A stretch of 64,000 nucleotides of DNA from Chara braunii (Eukaryota > Streptophyta > Charophyceae > Charales > Characeae), in NCBI GenBank assembly GCA_003427395.1, contig BFEA01000170.1:2003110-2067109 (forward strand), in the 5' to 3' direction. Below the pieces are notes generated by a model. That model did not search any database. It saw nothing but the letters and a program-made list of their open reading frames with translations, and was not told the DNA's origin. This document shows positions 32,068 through 43,680 of the stretch, piece after piece. The position numbers were made by a program, and so were the translations under genes. How positions within the stretch are numbered: position 1 is the stretch's first letter; each line of letters starts with the position of its first letter.

Positions 32068-33746
32068 CTAATGTTCCTGCGCATGTGGCCTCGTTTGCCT
32101 CTCAAGCTCCTGAAGCCAGTAGGCATGCAGCTGTTGTTGCTGTTGCTGCAGTATTTCTTGTTGCTGCCAGCAAAGCTGTTGCTGCCACTGCAGCCGGAGG
32201 TGCTGTAGCGTTTGTTGTTGCTGCATTAAAAGTTCTTGTTGGTGTTGTCTATGGTGTTGGGCCAGTTGAGCATGCAGCAGTATTCGGAGTTGTTCCTCGA
32301 AATAGCCTTGCTGCAGCAGTTGTTGATGTTGTTGTTGTTGTTGTTGTTGTGCCTGCCGTTGCGTTCCCAGTAACATCGGATCATGGATCTGTTGCGGCAG
32401 CTCATACGCCTGGCTTTCATTCTCCCAGTGCTCCTGCATTTCACACAGAAGGGCAGGTTGTAGTGCCTGTTGTTGTTGCTGTGCCTGCCACTGTGTTTCC
32501 AGCAACTTCTGTTCATGGGACTGTTGCGGTGGCTCATGCAGTTGGCTTTCTTGCTTCCAATGCTGCTGCATAAGGCTTGGTAGACCATGTTGTAGAGGTT
32601 GTTGTTGTAGGCAGGGGGAATGTTGATTCAGTTGTTGGGCAGGTCCCTTCCCCAGTTCGTCCTCCTTACCTTTCTCCTTCCCTTGCTCTTCTAGGGTCAA
32701 CTGTTCACACCCAGTGCACTGCAATTTGTGGGATGGGCAGGGTGGATGATTTTCTTCCTGCAGCCGATGCACCATCCCATCTGTCATTTGCTGTTTCAGG
32801 CATTGGGTGGCCTGCAGCTGGCCCGTGTCCGACAGGGCGATCTGTCGGTCGGGAGCTCGTGGCAGAGTTGTCGGCGCCTGATCAAGTTTTTTATTCCCAT
32901 TTCCTCCCTGTTCGGCTGGCGGCTGGTCATGATGTTGGGGAAAGGCAGCTTCTTTGAGTTTATTGAGCAAAGAATTAGCCTTTACCCAAGCCCCTGGCGA
33001 AGAAAGAGGTTTGGGGGGGTGACCTTTTTTTTTCTCGTGGGTCAGGGCCTTTCTCCCTTGTTCTGGTCCGCCTGCATCAGGATGGGGTGGGGGCAGCGCC
33101 CGTGATGCCCCGGGCTGGTCGGGGGGGGGGAGCATGGTGGAGTTTCGTGCTGGTCTCTGCAACTGTCCCCGACAGAGATATCTGTAATCGGTGGTCGTTC
33201 TGTGTTGTTTTCCCCGCCGGTTTGCTCCCTTCCACTCTGGCATCGGTGGATCAAATAAGGGAGAACTTTTTCTCCCCAGTAACCTCAGATACGATTTCCT
33301 TCATACGAGGTTTATGATCTGAGTCTCGGGCTTTCAGGACAATAGAGGGCCTTTGCTCCTCGTGTCTTGCCTCTCCTGCAGGTTGTGGTTGGTAGTCTAG
33401 TTGTGGACTTGGATTCGGTTCCAGTCTTTGTTCCCTTTTCTGAACAGTGGAGGCAAGGAGGGCAGCTTCCTACTTATGAGCCTGGTGCCCTTTCTGGTTT
33501 CCGTCCCGGGTTGGGAGGGGCAGGGTAGAAGTTGTCAGGCAGATTATGTTGTGTTGTCTCCCCCTTCTCCCCTGGCTCATGAGCCAGTTGTCCTTTCTGA
33601 GTCATTTTCCCCTTTTCCCGTTTTATCATGAGCCCGGGGTTATCCCGATTACCCTTGTCGTCTGGGTCAGTGTGAGGTTGTGTGCCCTGTGTATCTCCGC
33701 CCTCATGCCAGGGCTCCCCCATGGCTTGTGGTAGCAGTGGAACCAA
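32068..33746 (-). pseudogene. LINE copy C ORF1, Pro/Gln-rich middle region
   Basis: Between the zinc knuckle and the helical module this LINE has a long low-complexity region. A Pro/Gly-rich part (33746-33260) is followed by an open 391-codon frame (33243-32068). Its last 190 residues are about 40 percent Gln and contain an internal duplication (QHWKQESQLHEPPQQS and EHWENESQAYELPQQI, each followed by an LL(E/G)TQWQAQQQQQ-like segment). Copy A has only a short linker at this point. Gln tracts come from CAG/CAA mixtures, not a pure triplet run. Glutamine-rich coiled-coil or condensate-forming behaviour is possible but not shown. Confidence 0.6.
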
Positions 33747-33889
33747 TGCTGGATTTTGTAAATCCTGCTTTTTCTATTCCACTATTGACTTTTGCTTGAG
33801 TATGTATTTCTTCGAGGGGCCTTGCGGGTCTGTACGTGACCCCAACGAGGTTGGGGTAGCGCTTTTGTGACGTGCAGCACCCTGGACCC

Positions 33890-35152
33890 TTAGAGACGGG
33901 CAGATGCTGTTTTCGGGCTTCTTCCTGTGCCAGCGTTTTTTCCCTTTTTTCCCTGTTTTGCTTTTGTTTGTGGTCGTCTGGGATGATATGTTTGGCTCCA
34001 GCAGGGAAGGACCATCTCCCTGCCAGAACCATTTGGCTGGTCTTCCATCAGCATATGCTGTGAGTTCCTATCCTTCCAGAAATTTATCCTCCGGGAACCA
34101 CTTATCCTCATCCGTTGGGTGGGGTATGATGAGGCCCTTAATTCCCTGTTTGCGGTTGTTTGGGCAGTCGTTGTCCGTGCATAGATGGCCCCTGGTCTTA
34201 CACGCGTAGCACCAGGGGTCCTGCATATGACTGATCGGGACCGAGTGCTCCCTCCCCCCTGGGAGTATCTCCACTCCTCATTAAGGGGGAATGGGTAGTC
34301 AGGGTCCCAGTCAACCGCCACCAACAACGAATCGTCACGTTTCCCCAGAAACTGGGGCAAATCCGTGATGTACCCCTTGACCCGAGCTATGTTTTCCAAG
34401 TCAGTCAGTATGGCCCTTTGCACACAGAGAGGTGCAAGTCTGAATTCCACCCAGAAGTTATAGTTCATAAGATACTCGCGTCTTTCATCGGTTGACAAAG
34501 GATTGGCAGGGGACCAAGCTGCGACTTGGACCGGCTTACCTTTGAATTGCAGCCCCTTGCTTTTGAGAATGATGTGTTTGTCTGTTGTGTAAAGCGCAAC
34601 AACTGTGATGCAGTCTGGGCTGTCCACTTCTATCTGGAAATGGTATTGCACGAGTCGACAATCAGCTTTGATTTTCCCCAGCCTATCAGAGATCCATTTA
34701 ATCTTTTCATTGACAGGGGGCAATGCCTGACTCGTCGAGAAGCGGAAGTGCACTGCCTTGTTTGAGTAGACCGCATTACTCTTGGCCAGAGCTTGGGCGG
34801 GGGAGATAGAGTGAGAGTAAATGTAGCCTTCCTTGAGTTGAAATTTCCTCTCCGGCTCAACGTACAACTGCTGTATGAGCTGGCTTTTGAGTGGGGGCAT
34901 GGGCGTCAGAGTTAATGGTCCTCCCAGCTCATTCACTCCTGGAGCGGATAAGGCTTTAAGAAGTTGTGGCGGCGGGTTCTTGGTATGGCTCGCGGAGGGG
35001 GTGCTTTCTTCGGCAGTTGTCCCTGCTTTTGCAACCTTGTCCCTCCATGTGTCTGTGGTTTTACCCGCTGCCACATCCCTCTCAGGAATGGAGGGACATA
35101 CTTTTTCCGTATCGTTACCAGAAGGGGATGGGTCCATGGGGCGACTCCCCAT
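33890..35152 (-). pseudogene. LINE copy C ORF1, RNA-binding half
   Basis: A 420-codon frame starting MGSRPMDPSPSG. Residues about 120-290 hold the ORF1 RNA-binding domain (EKIKWISDRLGKIKAD, NYNFWVEFRLAPLCV, DLPQFLGKRDDSLL), parallel to copy A. Near 34280 the coding sense moves to another frame (34274-34068), which carries the CCHC knuckle WCYACKTRGHLCTDNDC; in the original frame this region is Arg/Thr-rich nonsense. The knuckle has the same CX2CX4HX6C spacing as copy A. One frameshift therefore separates the two halves. The role is binding of LINE RNA in the retrotransposition particle. Confidence 0.78.
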
Positions 35153-36450
35153 GTTTTTGACCTTCAGGGCCTGGTCCGGAGAGATCAGGAGGATTATGAA
35201 ACCAGGGCTTATTCCGACCCTTGATTGGTAAGTACCCCACTCTTTGTGCCTAGGTCAACAACTTTGTTAACAGTGTTTGTGTCATCATATTTTTGATTCG
35301 ACTTTGTAATTTAAGTCGATTTGAACTGTGAGTTCGGTCTTTGAATTTTGAGTATAAATGCAGAGGTAGTACAATTAGGTCAGGCTCCACATCAACTATC
35401 GGCAATCAACGGGAACAAGTGTGGGAGCTAGTGTGGGAACGAGTGTGTCACGGTCACTTTCACAGTGGAGTTATTAATTGTTAAATGGGGGAGGGCTAGG
35501 GTTGATTATGATGGCACATCAAACCGGCAGAGAACAGGGAGGGGCAGGGCGCGGGCTTCACGTGTCAATTTTACCCCGGTGGTCGTTCGAAGTCGCTAAC
35601 ACTTCGGCCGACCGTACTCGTTACAGTGTCACGTCCGACTACCGCAGGGAAGGCCTCCTTGTTTACTCCTTCAGTTGCTTGTCTGTGGGCTCCTTGTTTG
35701 TTCCCTTCCCGATGAGTCTTTTTTTGCTGTCTTGATATCGCCGTGATACACGTTTCCAGTGCTCCCTAACACTTCTGTCTAACCTGCCTCCGCGTAGCCA
35801 ATTCTCGCACAGATCCCTTCAAAGCCCCCTTAGCTTCTCGTGATTGGACTCCCGTGTCCCCTTAGCTTCTCGTGGTTGTACCCCCGTGTCCTATCAGCCT
35901 TCACTCCCCTTCGTTAACTTTTGACAGATGTTGTCCCTGCTTATTGTTAACGATTCCAAACACGCATGCTCCAACTTGGCTGATTGCCTCCTCCAGCCTG
36001 TTTGTTGCTGTCGATTTCAGATTCGGATGCTCCAACTTGATTGATTGTTCCTCTAGCTTGAATCTAGGGTCCTCGGCAGCGCTGGCGTACGTGCATCACA
36101 TCGTGTCCACGTGGAGTTTTCCACATCCACCTCGGCACGAGGCGGGGGCGCTGGTGCTCGAGCCCAAGTGGCGATCACGGACAGACTCGTTCGTGATTGC
36201 CAATTGGCTCACTCGTTTCCTGGTGGACGGGCCTTGCCGTCCACTGGTCGCGACGTGCTAGCGCTCTCCGATCACTTCATGAAGGCACCGACGGTTTACC
36301 GGGCAACTCTGTTTGACTATATATATGTATAATATATATATAGTCAAACAGAATATATATATATATATAGATATATATATATATTATATTATATTATATA
36401 TATATGAGTCGGTGAAACTCTGACAAAACAGGTTGTCACAGCCCCTCGTT
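35153..36450. other. Unassigned sequence upstream of LINE copy C
   Basis: May include the LINE 5' UTR. Small duplications: CTTCTCGTG.TTG(T/G)ACTCCCGTGTCC at 35829-35890, and GATGCTCCAACTTG(G/A).TGATTG at 35966 and 36027. Open frames show no recognised motif. Confidence 0.45.
36309..36353. repeat. AT-rich inverted repeat
   Basis: CTGTTTGACTATATATAT and its complement ATATATATAGTCAAACAG flank a short GTATA-type spacer, followed by a TA-rich stretch to 36405. It could form a cruciform or be a solo fold-back element. Confidence 0.7.
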
Positions 36451-36459
36451 TGTTATCCT

Positions 36460-36690
36460 CTTCTCTCTCTCTGCCTATGGTTTTTCAAGTGAAACACCTC
36501 TCGACCTCTCATCTTGCTGAAAACAGCACGACCCCTTGTCCTCCCTCCCAACCGCCGACCCAGATCAGTCTGGCCCAAAGGAGAACAAAACCCACAATAC
36601 CGCTCCTACCCTCTCAAGGATCACACCTCCCACCTTGTACAACCCTTGCAGGGAGGGGCTCCAACCCTGAAGGAGATAATTCAATCAGCA
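36460..36690 (+). repeat. Solitary Q module
   Basis: CAAGGATCACACCTCCCACC, then TTGTACAACCCTTGCAGGGAGGGGCTCC, in the same orientation as the Q modules of the composite clusters. Confidence 0.6.
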
Positions 36691-36771
36691 CCTATGAGCC
36701 CAGATCCTACAATATTACAGCTTGAGACTCGATTGTAACCAACTTTTTGGAAATCCTTCAAACAAGTGACA

Positions 36772-37210
36772 TCAGATATCGAATTCGAAAAATAAGAGCC
36801 CAAACTTATGCGTACAAGTATAGAAAACTATGTCAGATTTAGACTCAACCAGGCCCCGCACTGAATGCATTGATATCCCTTTATTATACGTAATCGTAAC
36901 ATTCCTAGTCTTTCTTAGATTGACATGGAACTTTTGCCGTATGATCCCTGCCAGTGCGTCCTTTAGAGATGACCGCATACTTGGACGCGAAAAGCATCCA
37001 ATTGCAGAGTACAGGCTCATCAGTTTCTCAACGCCGTACCCATACACTTGTACCAGGGATTACGGATCAACTGGTGTAATTCCCGTTTACTCTCAGTTTT
37101 TTCCTTAGATGGCTTTCTCTTTCCCAGTGCCCCAACTCTGAATTCTCCCCCTTTCTCAAAATCCACTTTCATCTTACTTAGCATAGTCTTACTGGCACCC
37201 GAGTGGATGA

Positions 37211-37243
<33 letters not shown>

Positions 37244-37301
37244 GAGATACCGGGGCCATTACCCGGCTTTGGCTCGAAAAAATTGGAGCTGCTTTAGACA
37301 T
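36772..37301 (-). pseudogene. Possible Penelope-like N-terminal fragment
   Basis: Two minus-strand frames (37301-37020 and 37047-36772) read plausibly as protein, with KMKVDFEKGGEFRVGALGK and IIRQKFHVNLRKTRNVTITY. Nearby sequences on this strand are PLE parts, and the basic, helical character is compatible with a PLE N-terminal region. I do not recognise a domain. A poly(T) repeat at 37211-37238 interrupts the first frame. It could equally be an unknown decayed gene. Confidence 0.25.
37211..37270 (-). repeat. Poly(T)+GAGATACCGGGG short repeat
   Basis: A T run followed by GAGATACCGGGGCCATTACC and CGGCTTTGGCTCG. Related pieces are at 22340-22385 and 22562-22610. It is probably a short retroposed repeat with its A tail on the minus strand. 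Confidence 0.6.
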
Positions 37302-37429
37302 GTCTAGGACAATCTTTATGATTAAGCGAAATTCAGAAACGACTCAGAAAACCCCCCATCAATCCACTACCCACCATCCTCTCCCACTCACCTTATCTTC
37401 ATTTTGAAATACCCAAGAACTCTTATCGT

Positions 37430-38600
37430 CGTTCCAGAAGCATGAGAATAGGCCACAGAGGTCCTACGATTATTCCAAAAACCTCGAAATCCCACCCAAA
37501 CCCTTCCAATGTTCTCCAAAACTGTCGTACTCCCTGCCGATCTCTTCTAGGTCTCACACCCCCATTTTCTGCTGGGTTACAGGGCAGCGCGACTCACCCC
37601 AGCTCCGACCAGCGTCGTCCCGACAGCAACTTTTGGTTGTCCCGTGGAAAGCCCACCCCAAGACTTCCCCAGATCTCTCTACCAGACCTCACGCTCCTGC
37701 ATCGCAGGTTACAGGGCAACACCCTAGCACCGGTCAGCGTCGTTCTGGCATCGAACAACCGCAGATCAGTGAGTATAACAACATTGAAGCCACCTGAGAA
37801 GGGTTAGTAGGGATCCCAGAGTCCTAAAAAACATTCCTAGGACCACTAAGCACCCAACTCTTTTTGGGACATTCGAAAAACTTTGGAAAAAGATAAGGGC
37901 GGGGGGGGCAAGACTAAATCTGACTATTATCCTAGATTCCCCCTTCCAACAGATGGGGCGTCGGTCCAGACTTTCAGTCCTCGTACCAGAACTCACTTGA
38001 TCTCATACCCCCTTCGGCTAGGGTAACAGGGCACCACAACCCTCCCCAGTACTGATCAACCTTGCTCTGACGGACAGGAAGTGCCTTCCTCCCTCGACAA
38101 TTCCCTTAGCGGTGAGCACCTAAACAGGTTACAGGGTCAAAAACCCCGACGCCAACTACGTTGGACGATCTGGTTATGCCTTCCACCCTCGGCATAACTT
38201 CCCAGGCCTCAAGCTCCCCCTGGGTTACAGAGAAGAGGCTCCAGCACCGGTCTGTGTCGTCCCATCATCGTCCTTCTAACCTACTTACCCTAACAAACAA
38301 CCCTTTCTATTGAGAATCCCCTTGCTATCTTCCTTCCTTCAAATCTAGCTTCCCCCCCCTTCGTCTCACTGTGTAGACATCGAGACACTCCTTCCCTCAA
38401 AAAACAAAATCCTAACACACTGCTATAAGCAGCCACCCCCTTGCCTTCTCTCCCCACCGCCAGTACTGATCCAACCCTAAATCAGTCCGACTAAGAGACA
38501 ACAATCCCCCAATACCGCCTCCCCCCTCCAAGAATAACACCTCCCACCTTGTGAAACCCTCACGAGGGGAGGCTCCAACCCTCAAGGAAGGCCCCACAGA
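37430..38600 (+). repeat. Composite repeat cluster 4 (P, P', Q)
   Basis: P (37540-37790) has two GGTTACAGGGCA units. P' (37945-38285) has GGGTAACAGGGCACCACAACC. Q (38440-38590) ends CACCTTGTGAAACCCTCACG and AGGGGAGGCTCC. It is closest to cluster 3 in order and sequence. Confidence 0.78.
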
Positions 38601-39214
38601 TGTACATAGCAAGCCACAATTACACCCCTCAAGACCAGGAAGTTGAGATTAGACGCACGGTGTAATGATTAGCAACCATAGGGTTTTGAAAAATTACTAC
38701 AATAGCCTACTTTTAGGCATCGAAGATCAGAATGAGTTTGTATCAGAAATCAAGAGAAAAATCAAGACCATATGATCAATGATAAGGAAAACTACTGAGT
38801 GATAAAATTTACGAAAAATTATACGAAGTTTTGGTTTAGATATCCATAAAGGATTTTCCAATCAGATTCCCAAACCACAGTTTGAGAAACGTTTAGCAAA
38901 GATGTATGGCACAAAAAAGTTTAAGAAATATTTTCAAGAAACCATATTATCAAAAGGAACCACCAACAGAAAACTGAATCAGATCATCATCATTTAGAAA
39001 GAATAACCAGAATTACAACCTAGAAAAAACAAACGAGTGAATTTAGAATAGAGAAGACAAAATTCAAAAACCTAATTAGATCATCATCATCGGTAAACAT
39101 CAGCTACGCAAATCGAAGTAATCCATATTGGTGAATATGACTGAAACCATTATACACATATGATCAGCGAGAGAGACTATCCAAAGAAAAGTCAAGCTCA
39201 TCCTCAAGATGCAA
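38601..39214. other. AT-rich unassigned sequence
   Basis: No frame, ribozyme core or repeat family recognised. It lies downstream of the GIY-YIG fragment on the minus strand, where a PLE terminal repeat would be expected; I looked for a hammerhead core and found none. Confidence 0.45.
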
Positions 39215-39982
39215 TCAACAAGGCGAAAAAAACTTGACCACAGCGCCCTCACACTCCAGATGCCCTCGTGACGAAAAACACAGCTGCCTCCGATACCGCT
39301 TATCCTTAGTTACCACATTCCAGCTTCGAGCCCAAAGTTTCCCTCCCTTTGTACTAAACTGTTTACTCCCCGTTACTGCTTTAGCACATACTTTAGCTAA
39401 GTTAACACTTTGTAAACCCCCCGTTTCGAAAATAATAGGTAATTTCACGACTGTTGCGTCATTTCTACTCTTCTTTCTCTCATTCCTCCCCTTCCTAGCC
39501 CGCCCTTTCGCCCTCCTTCCCGTACCCTTTGAGTTAAGCGTTGGTGACCACCTCTTTATGTATATTTTTTCCACTGTCTCGAGGTCAGGGCTTGGTACGA
39601 ACGTGATCGGAATAGCAATGTACCCTAGTGTGTCCGTATGGAGGAACCAGTTGTATAGTTTCGAGTTGCGGTTCCCTTCCCTGTGGCTGCTCCTATATAG
39701 GTGCTCCTCCCACCTCTCGACCAGGCTGCGTCCGGTTTGGCCTAAGTAGATCGCCCTCACCTCGGGGCTAATTAGCACATAGAGACATTCACTCAAATTT
39801 TCCCACCGGTCTACGTCACTGGCTACCATTTCCAACCAATTACCAGCGAACTTCATACCCCATTGCATGTCTCCGTGAAGCACAAGAAGAGTGATTAGAT
39901 ATCTAAGTATACGTTCCAGAATACATCGGATCATCTTATTCCCCGTCTCCCTCTGTTCAGTGACTCTTCTACGCAACCTCAT
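39215..39982 (-). pseudogene. GIY-YIG endonuclease end of a Penelope-like element
   Basis: An open 255-codon frame. Residues about 68-100 form a GIY-YIG-type core: CLYVLISPEVRAIYLGQTGR, then SLVERWEEHL, with the conserved Arg of the family and an ETVEKIYIKRW helix carrying a catalytic-type Glu about 50 residues later. GIY-YIG nicks target DNA in Penelope-like elements, where it is usually fused C-terminal to the RT. Here the upstream residues 1-65 do not show RT motifs, so only the endonuclease end survives or the RT is in another frame. The basic tail (GRRAKGRARKGRNERKK) fits DNA binding. A homing endonuclease is less likely, since no intron or plastid context is present. Confidence 0.65.
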
Positions 39983-40016
39983 ATATACTCCCGGTTCGTC
40001 TCATAGCTCGGGACTT

Positions 40017-40380
40017 CTAAGGCTCGGCGACCCCCGGGTTCCCTCCTTCTGCGGGAGAGTCCCTGCTCACAACCTGGGGGTCCTCAGGTTGAGCCACTTC
40101 GCGTATCACGATCCCTCCGCCACGTGGTCTAGGTGTCGGAGCTAGTGTCGATGTTGCTGGTGACGGTGGTTGTGTGCTGAAGTACATCACACGCAGTTCG
40201 ACTGGTTCGTCGACAACCTCAGGCCGTCCGCGGTACAAGACCCCAGCCTCTCTGCACATTCCTTCGATCATCGACTTCATCTTCTTACTCGGGAACTTCC
40301 TGATGGCCTTATGAAAGGTCGTTGTAGCAAAATCATCCGCGGTCGGTGCTCCTTCCCATAAACCAGATTCCTGGTACGAG
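40017..40380 (-). CDS. Hypothetical ORF upstream of GIY-YIG fragment
   Basis: An 87-codon frame from the Met at 40280, extendable upstream without a stop to about 40370 (FATTTFHKAIRKFPSKK). Its first half is globular-looking (MIEGMCREAGVLYRGRPEVV), its second half Pro/Ser-rich. It precedes the GIY-YIG frame by 35 bp on the same strand, so it may be part of the same element. No family recognised. Confidence 0.25.
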
Positions 40381-41031
40381 TAGCCTAGTCAGACATTATC
40401 CACCCTCGTTCGCCTTGGTGGTACTGCCAAGCGCGGGGATCGTTCCCCGGCCACTACTCTGGAGGTGGAAGCCCTCCCCATCTTGAGAGGTGACTCCTCC
40501 GGTACGTCCACTTGGCAGGTCGGGATAGGTTGGCGCTTACGTTTCTCCAACCGCTAATGCCATTTTTTTCCATTTTTGTTGTTGCAATAGAAAAAAAAAA
40601 AAAGAATCTCAACAGTTTTTGATTGACTCTCCGTGAGAAACGGGGGGCATTGAAGTCCTATCACCAATGCAACATCAGGCAGTCTCACGCCTACACGAGT
40701 GAAAACTAGTGAGCTACAACCCATTTCGTTCCTCCTGCTGGCAACAGGTCCAGAATAAGGGGCGGTACCAGTGCCAGCCCACAAATGTTCCAAATCGATT
40801 TCCCCCCACTACAGGCTCGGGAAAAAACGGCGCGCATGTCAATTCCAGGCTCGGCATCAATAGATGAGTGAAGTACCGGTGGTTTAAAGTTGATATTTGG
40901 CGCCTGATATGGGGCGAAGAGGTTCCCCCTCTGTTTTTCTCCTTTTACCTGCTCAGCCAATCCTCTGGAATCCAGAGCAATCAATGCTGGCAAACAAACT
41001 TATTGTCTGACAACTTTCATTTTCATTTTAT
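40381..41031. other. Unassigned sequence left of Harbinger element
   Basis: Nothing recognised; a short A run lies at 40590-40603. Confidence 0.45.
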
Positions 41032-41762
41032 GGGGCTCGTTAAACACTCCTTACAACATCCTCGGGGCCGAAGGAAATTTCCTTTGGAGTTTGGAAGGAA
41101 AATCCTTTCGTCGTTCCACCTATCCTCGGGGCGGCCTCCCTAGGACGATTCCCTTTTGCCCCCCGCAGCTTGCTTTATAACATTATATTCGGCCACGTGT
41201 AGCTTGCGTCCCTTAGTCCATTGGCTGATGTCTGTCTCGCAGTGGTGGTCCAACTACTGAAGGCGGGAATTCGAGGACGGCGGCAGCAACAGGGGATAAA
41301 AAAAATAAGAAATGAGAAGGGACCTCCCGGTTTGAAATTCAAATTTTGAATTTTGCGGCGGATGTGACGACGGCGGTGTGTGGCAGTCGGCGTGGCTTCT
41401 GGCGGACGGTGGAAACGGGCATTCCAGCGGCGTAGCGACGTTCTTGCGTCGTCTTTCGTCATGCTACATTTTGATTTTGTCGCCGCGTGAAGGACAATCG
41501 CCATCGCCTCCTCCTGCCGACGGTCGTGTGTCATCAGTGAAAGACTGGCTGCTGACGTCCTTCGCGACTCTGTGGTGAGGTTGACGTCGTCATCACAAAT
41601 TAGTGTTCCATTTTTAGTGCGGCTGTTGATCCGACCTTGCAAGGACGCGTGGCCATGAAGTTCGACGGAGACGGCGGCCGTGCGAAGTTGACGATTGTCA
41701 AGAAGACGGTCGTTATGGCAGCCATGACGACTGTGCTCTTCCGTTGTCAGTAGGAGAGGTCG

Positions 41763-42930
41763 TTGGGCAGATTGAGAGCGAAGATCCGCGCATGGAGGAG
41801 GAGGACAGCTCAGGTCGCCCATGTCGATGGGCTGGATACAGCGGCCATTAGCTTTGTTGTACTCCAGGTTTGCTGCGCCATGGGTTGTGGCGTTCTTCCA
41901 CGCGCGACGCCGAGATGGTGGATGAAAAGGAGGACGGGCGGGGCGTGGGTAGATATCAGGCAGTGCGACAACGAGACGGAGGAGTACTTTCGGGAGAAGC
42001 TGCGTATGTCGTCGCGTGTCTTCCGGGAGATCGTTGAAGCTTTGTCGCCTCATCTGCAGAGGCGTGTGATGTTCTACAGGGAGCCACTGCAGCCTGATCA
42101 TATCGTTGCTTATGCGTAATACAGGTGGGCATGGGGGAGACGTACGAAAGCAACACATGTAACTTCGGGATAGGGAGGGCTTCTGGGCTGGTGGAGGTAC
42201 GGGACATGACAGCAGCGCTGTTAGCGGTGTATCGAGAGAAGATTTCATAGCCGATGGGGTGCGGAAGTTGGTCATCCTACGAGCATTCGCCGACAAAGGA
42301 TTCCCGAATTGCCATGGCTGCATCGACTGTACTCACGTCTACATCAACAAGCCGGCAAACGCCCCCAGCGAGGACTACTACGATCGTAAACGGTGTTTCT
42401 CGGTTGTCGCGCACGTAGTCTTTGATCTCAATCTTCGTGTGTTGGACATTCACATGGGCTACCCGGGAAGCTGCCACGACGTCCGGATCATCCAACTGTC
42501 AAGTCTGTGGGCGCGTGCAGAGTCTGGCAGTCTTTTCTCAGGGCCGCCAGTGATGATCCCCTTCCAAGTGCAGACGAATGAGTACTTGCTGGGCGACAAT
42601 GGCTATCCTCCGTCAGAATGGATAGTTGTACCCTATGGAGGAATTGGTCAACACCCTGTCGAGGAGCGGTTCGACAACAAACAAATCGTGGCGAGGGGGC
42701 GGTGGAAAGGGCTTTCGGAAGGCTGAAGGGGATGTGGCAGCTATTCCTGCAAACGCATAAGACGAATATGGACACCTTGCCGCAACATTTCGTAGTTTTT
42801 TGTATCCTCCACAACATCCTCATCAATGCAGGCATTCCATTCGACAAGAATCTGTTGTGGGAGGTGGACGCCAACGGACTGCAGCGTCGCGTGGACCTCA
42901 GGATTCAACGCCCGCTGCGGCCAATGTGCG
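41763..42930 (+). pseudogene. PIF/Harbinger DDE transposase (HARBI1-like nuclease)
   Basis: The N-terminal part (41763-42119) has FREKLRMSSRVFREIVEAL, the usual region before the nuclease. The DDE nuclease lies in 42259-42726: GFPNCHGCIDCTHVYI (first Asp), VVAHVVFDLNLRVLDIHMG, GYPGSCHDVRI and YLLGDNGYPPSEW (second Asp). After a frameshift near 42700 the end continues as RLKGMWQLFLQTHKT, LPQHFVVFCILHNILIN, where the third acidic residue is expected from the VERAFGRLKG context (Glu present). A stop at 42117-42119 and shifts near 42145 and 42247 break the N-terminal junction. The catalytic triad is visible but split over two frames. Confidence 0.85.
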
Positions 42931-43633
42931 TGGAGAGTTCGACAGGTGATGCGCTTATTCTGAGGGATGCATTGGCAGTGGATGACGGTCGATTAGCGAC
43001 GTCCCTCCCCAGGAGAATGACCATCTTCAGCGTCTTCCTCGCGGGGGGGAGGAGGGGGGAGGCCGAAGGGGATGGCATCGTCCACACATGCCTGGATAGA
43101 CCAGACAGCGGGGTCTTGTGTTGTCGTCTGCATGTTTTAATGTGACATCCGCGGAGGTAGTAGTAGCGTTGATGCGTACCCGCGAAGGTCGTGCCTTCTT
43201 CCGACCAGGGTGTGTTTGAATTGAGGACGCTTTTTTTTTTAGTTTCTCCTTTTTGTGGAACGTAGATGTTTCCTTACACGTGTCAACAGGATGACATCCA
43301 CACTCTTATTCTATGGTAATGACACGTGTGAGTCCCGCAGTTGACGACGACTTTTTCTTCCTCCCCTCCTCCGTTTTCTCTCTCCCCCTAAAGATGTGTG
43401 GAAGCAGGAGCATGCACAAGTTTGAAACTCTGTGTTCGAAGACCTGCATCCATCACAACAGCTGTGTTTTTTTTTATGTCGTGTTGATTTAAGCTACCGG
43501 CTTGTGCTTCTTTAGGACTGTCGTCGCGCACAAAACTTGTGTTGAGAGTCACGTAGAATCTGTTATCTTTCGTGTTGGAACGACGCAACGTTTCAGAAAT
43601 ATTTCGGCATTGTCTTTTGCGGCCTCTACAGTG

Positions 43634-43680
<47 letters not shown>

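Larger units (their letters stand above)
23180..35152 (-). mobile_element. L1-type LINE, copy C, with internal insertion
   Basis: Full domain order on the minus strand: ORF1 (35152 to about 28650) and ORF2 (28533 to about 24000). It spans about 12 kb, of which 2.0 kb is a hAT-type element at 29252-31265. Several frameshifts and stops are present. It is more similar to copy B than to copy A (for example FADDLTVLIKA, DEKTPGVDSFPKEFW). The 5' UTR boundary above 35152 and the 3' end near 23180 are approximate; no poly(A) was identified. Confidence 0.88.

Noticed and set aside
37012-37030. CTCATCAGTTTC on the plus strand, hammerhead-like
   Set aside because: The GAAAC and CTGATGAG boxes are adjacent in the wrong order, with no stem II between them.
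41175-42323. 382-codon minus-strand ORF across the Harbinger element
   Set aside because: It is antisense to the recognisable DDE transposase and shows no motif; GC-rich codon mirror of the real frame.
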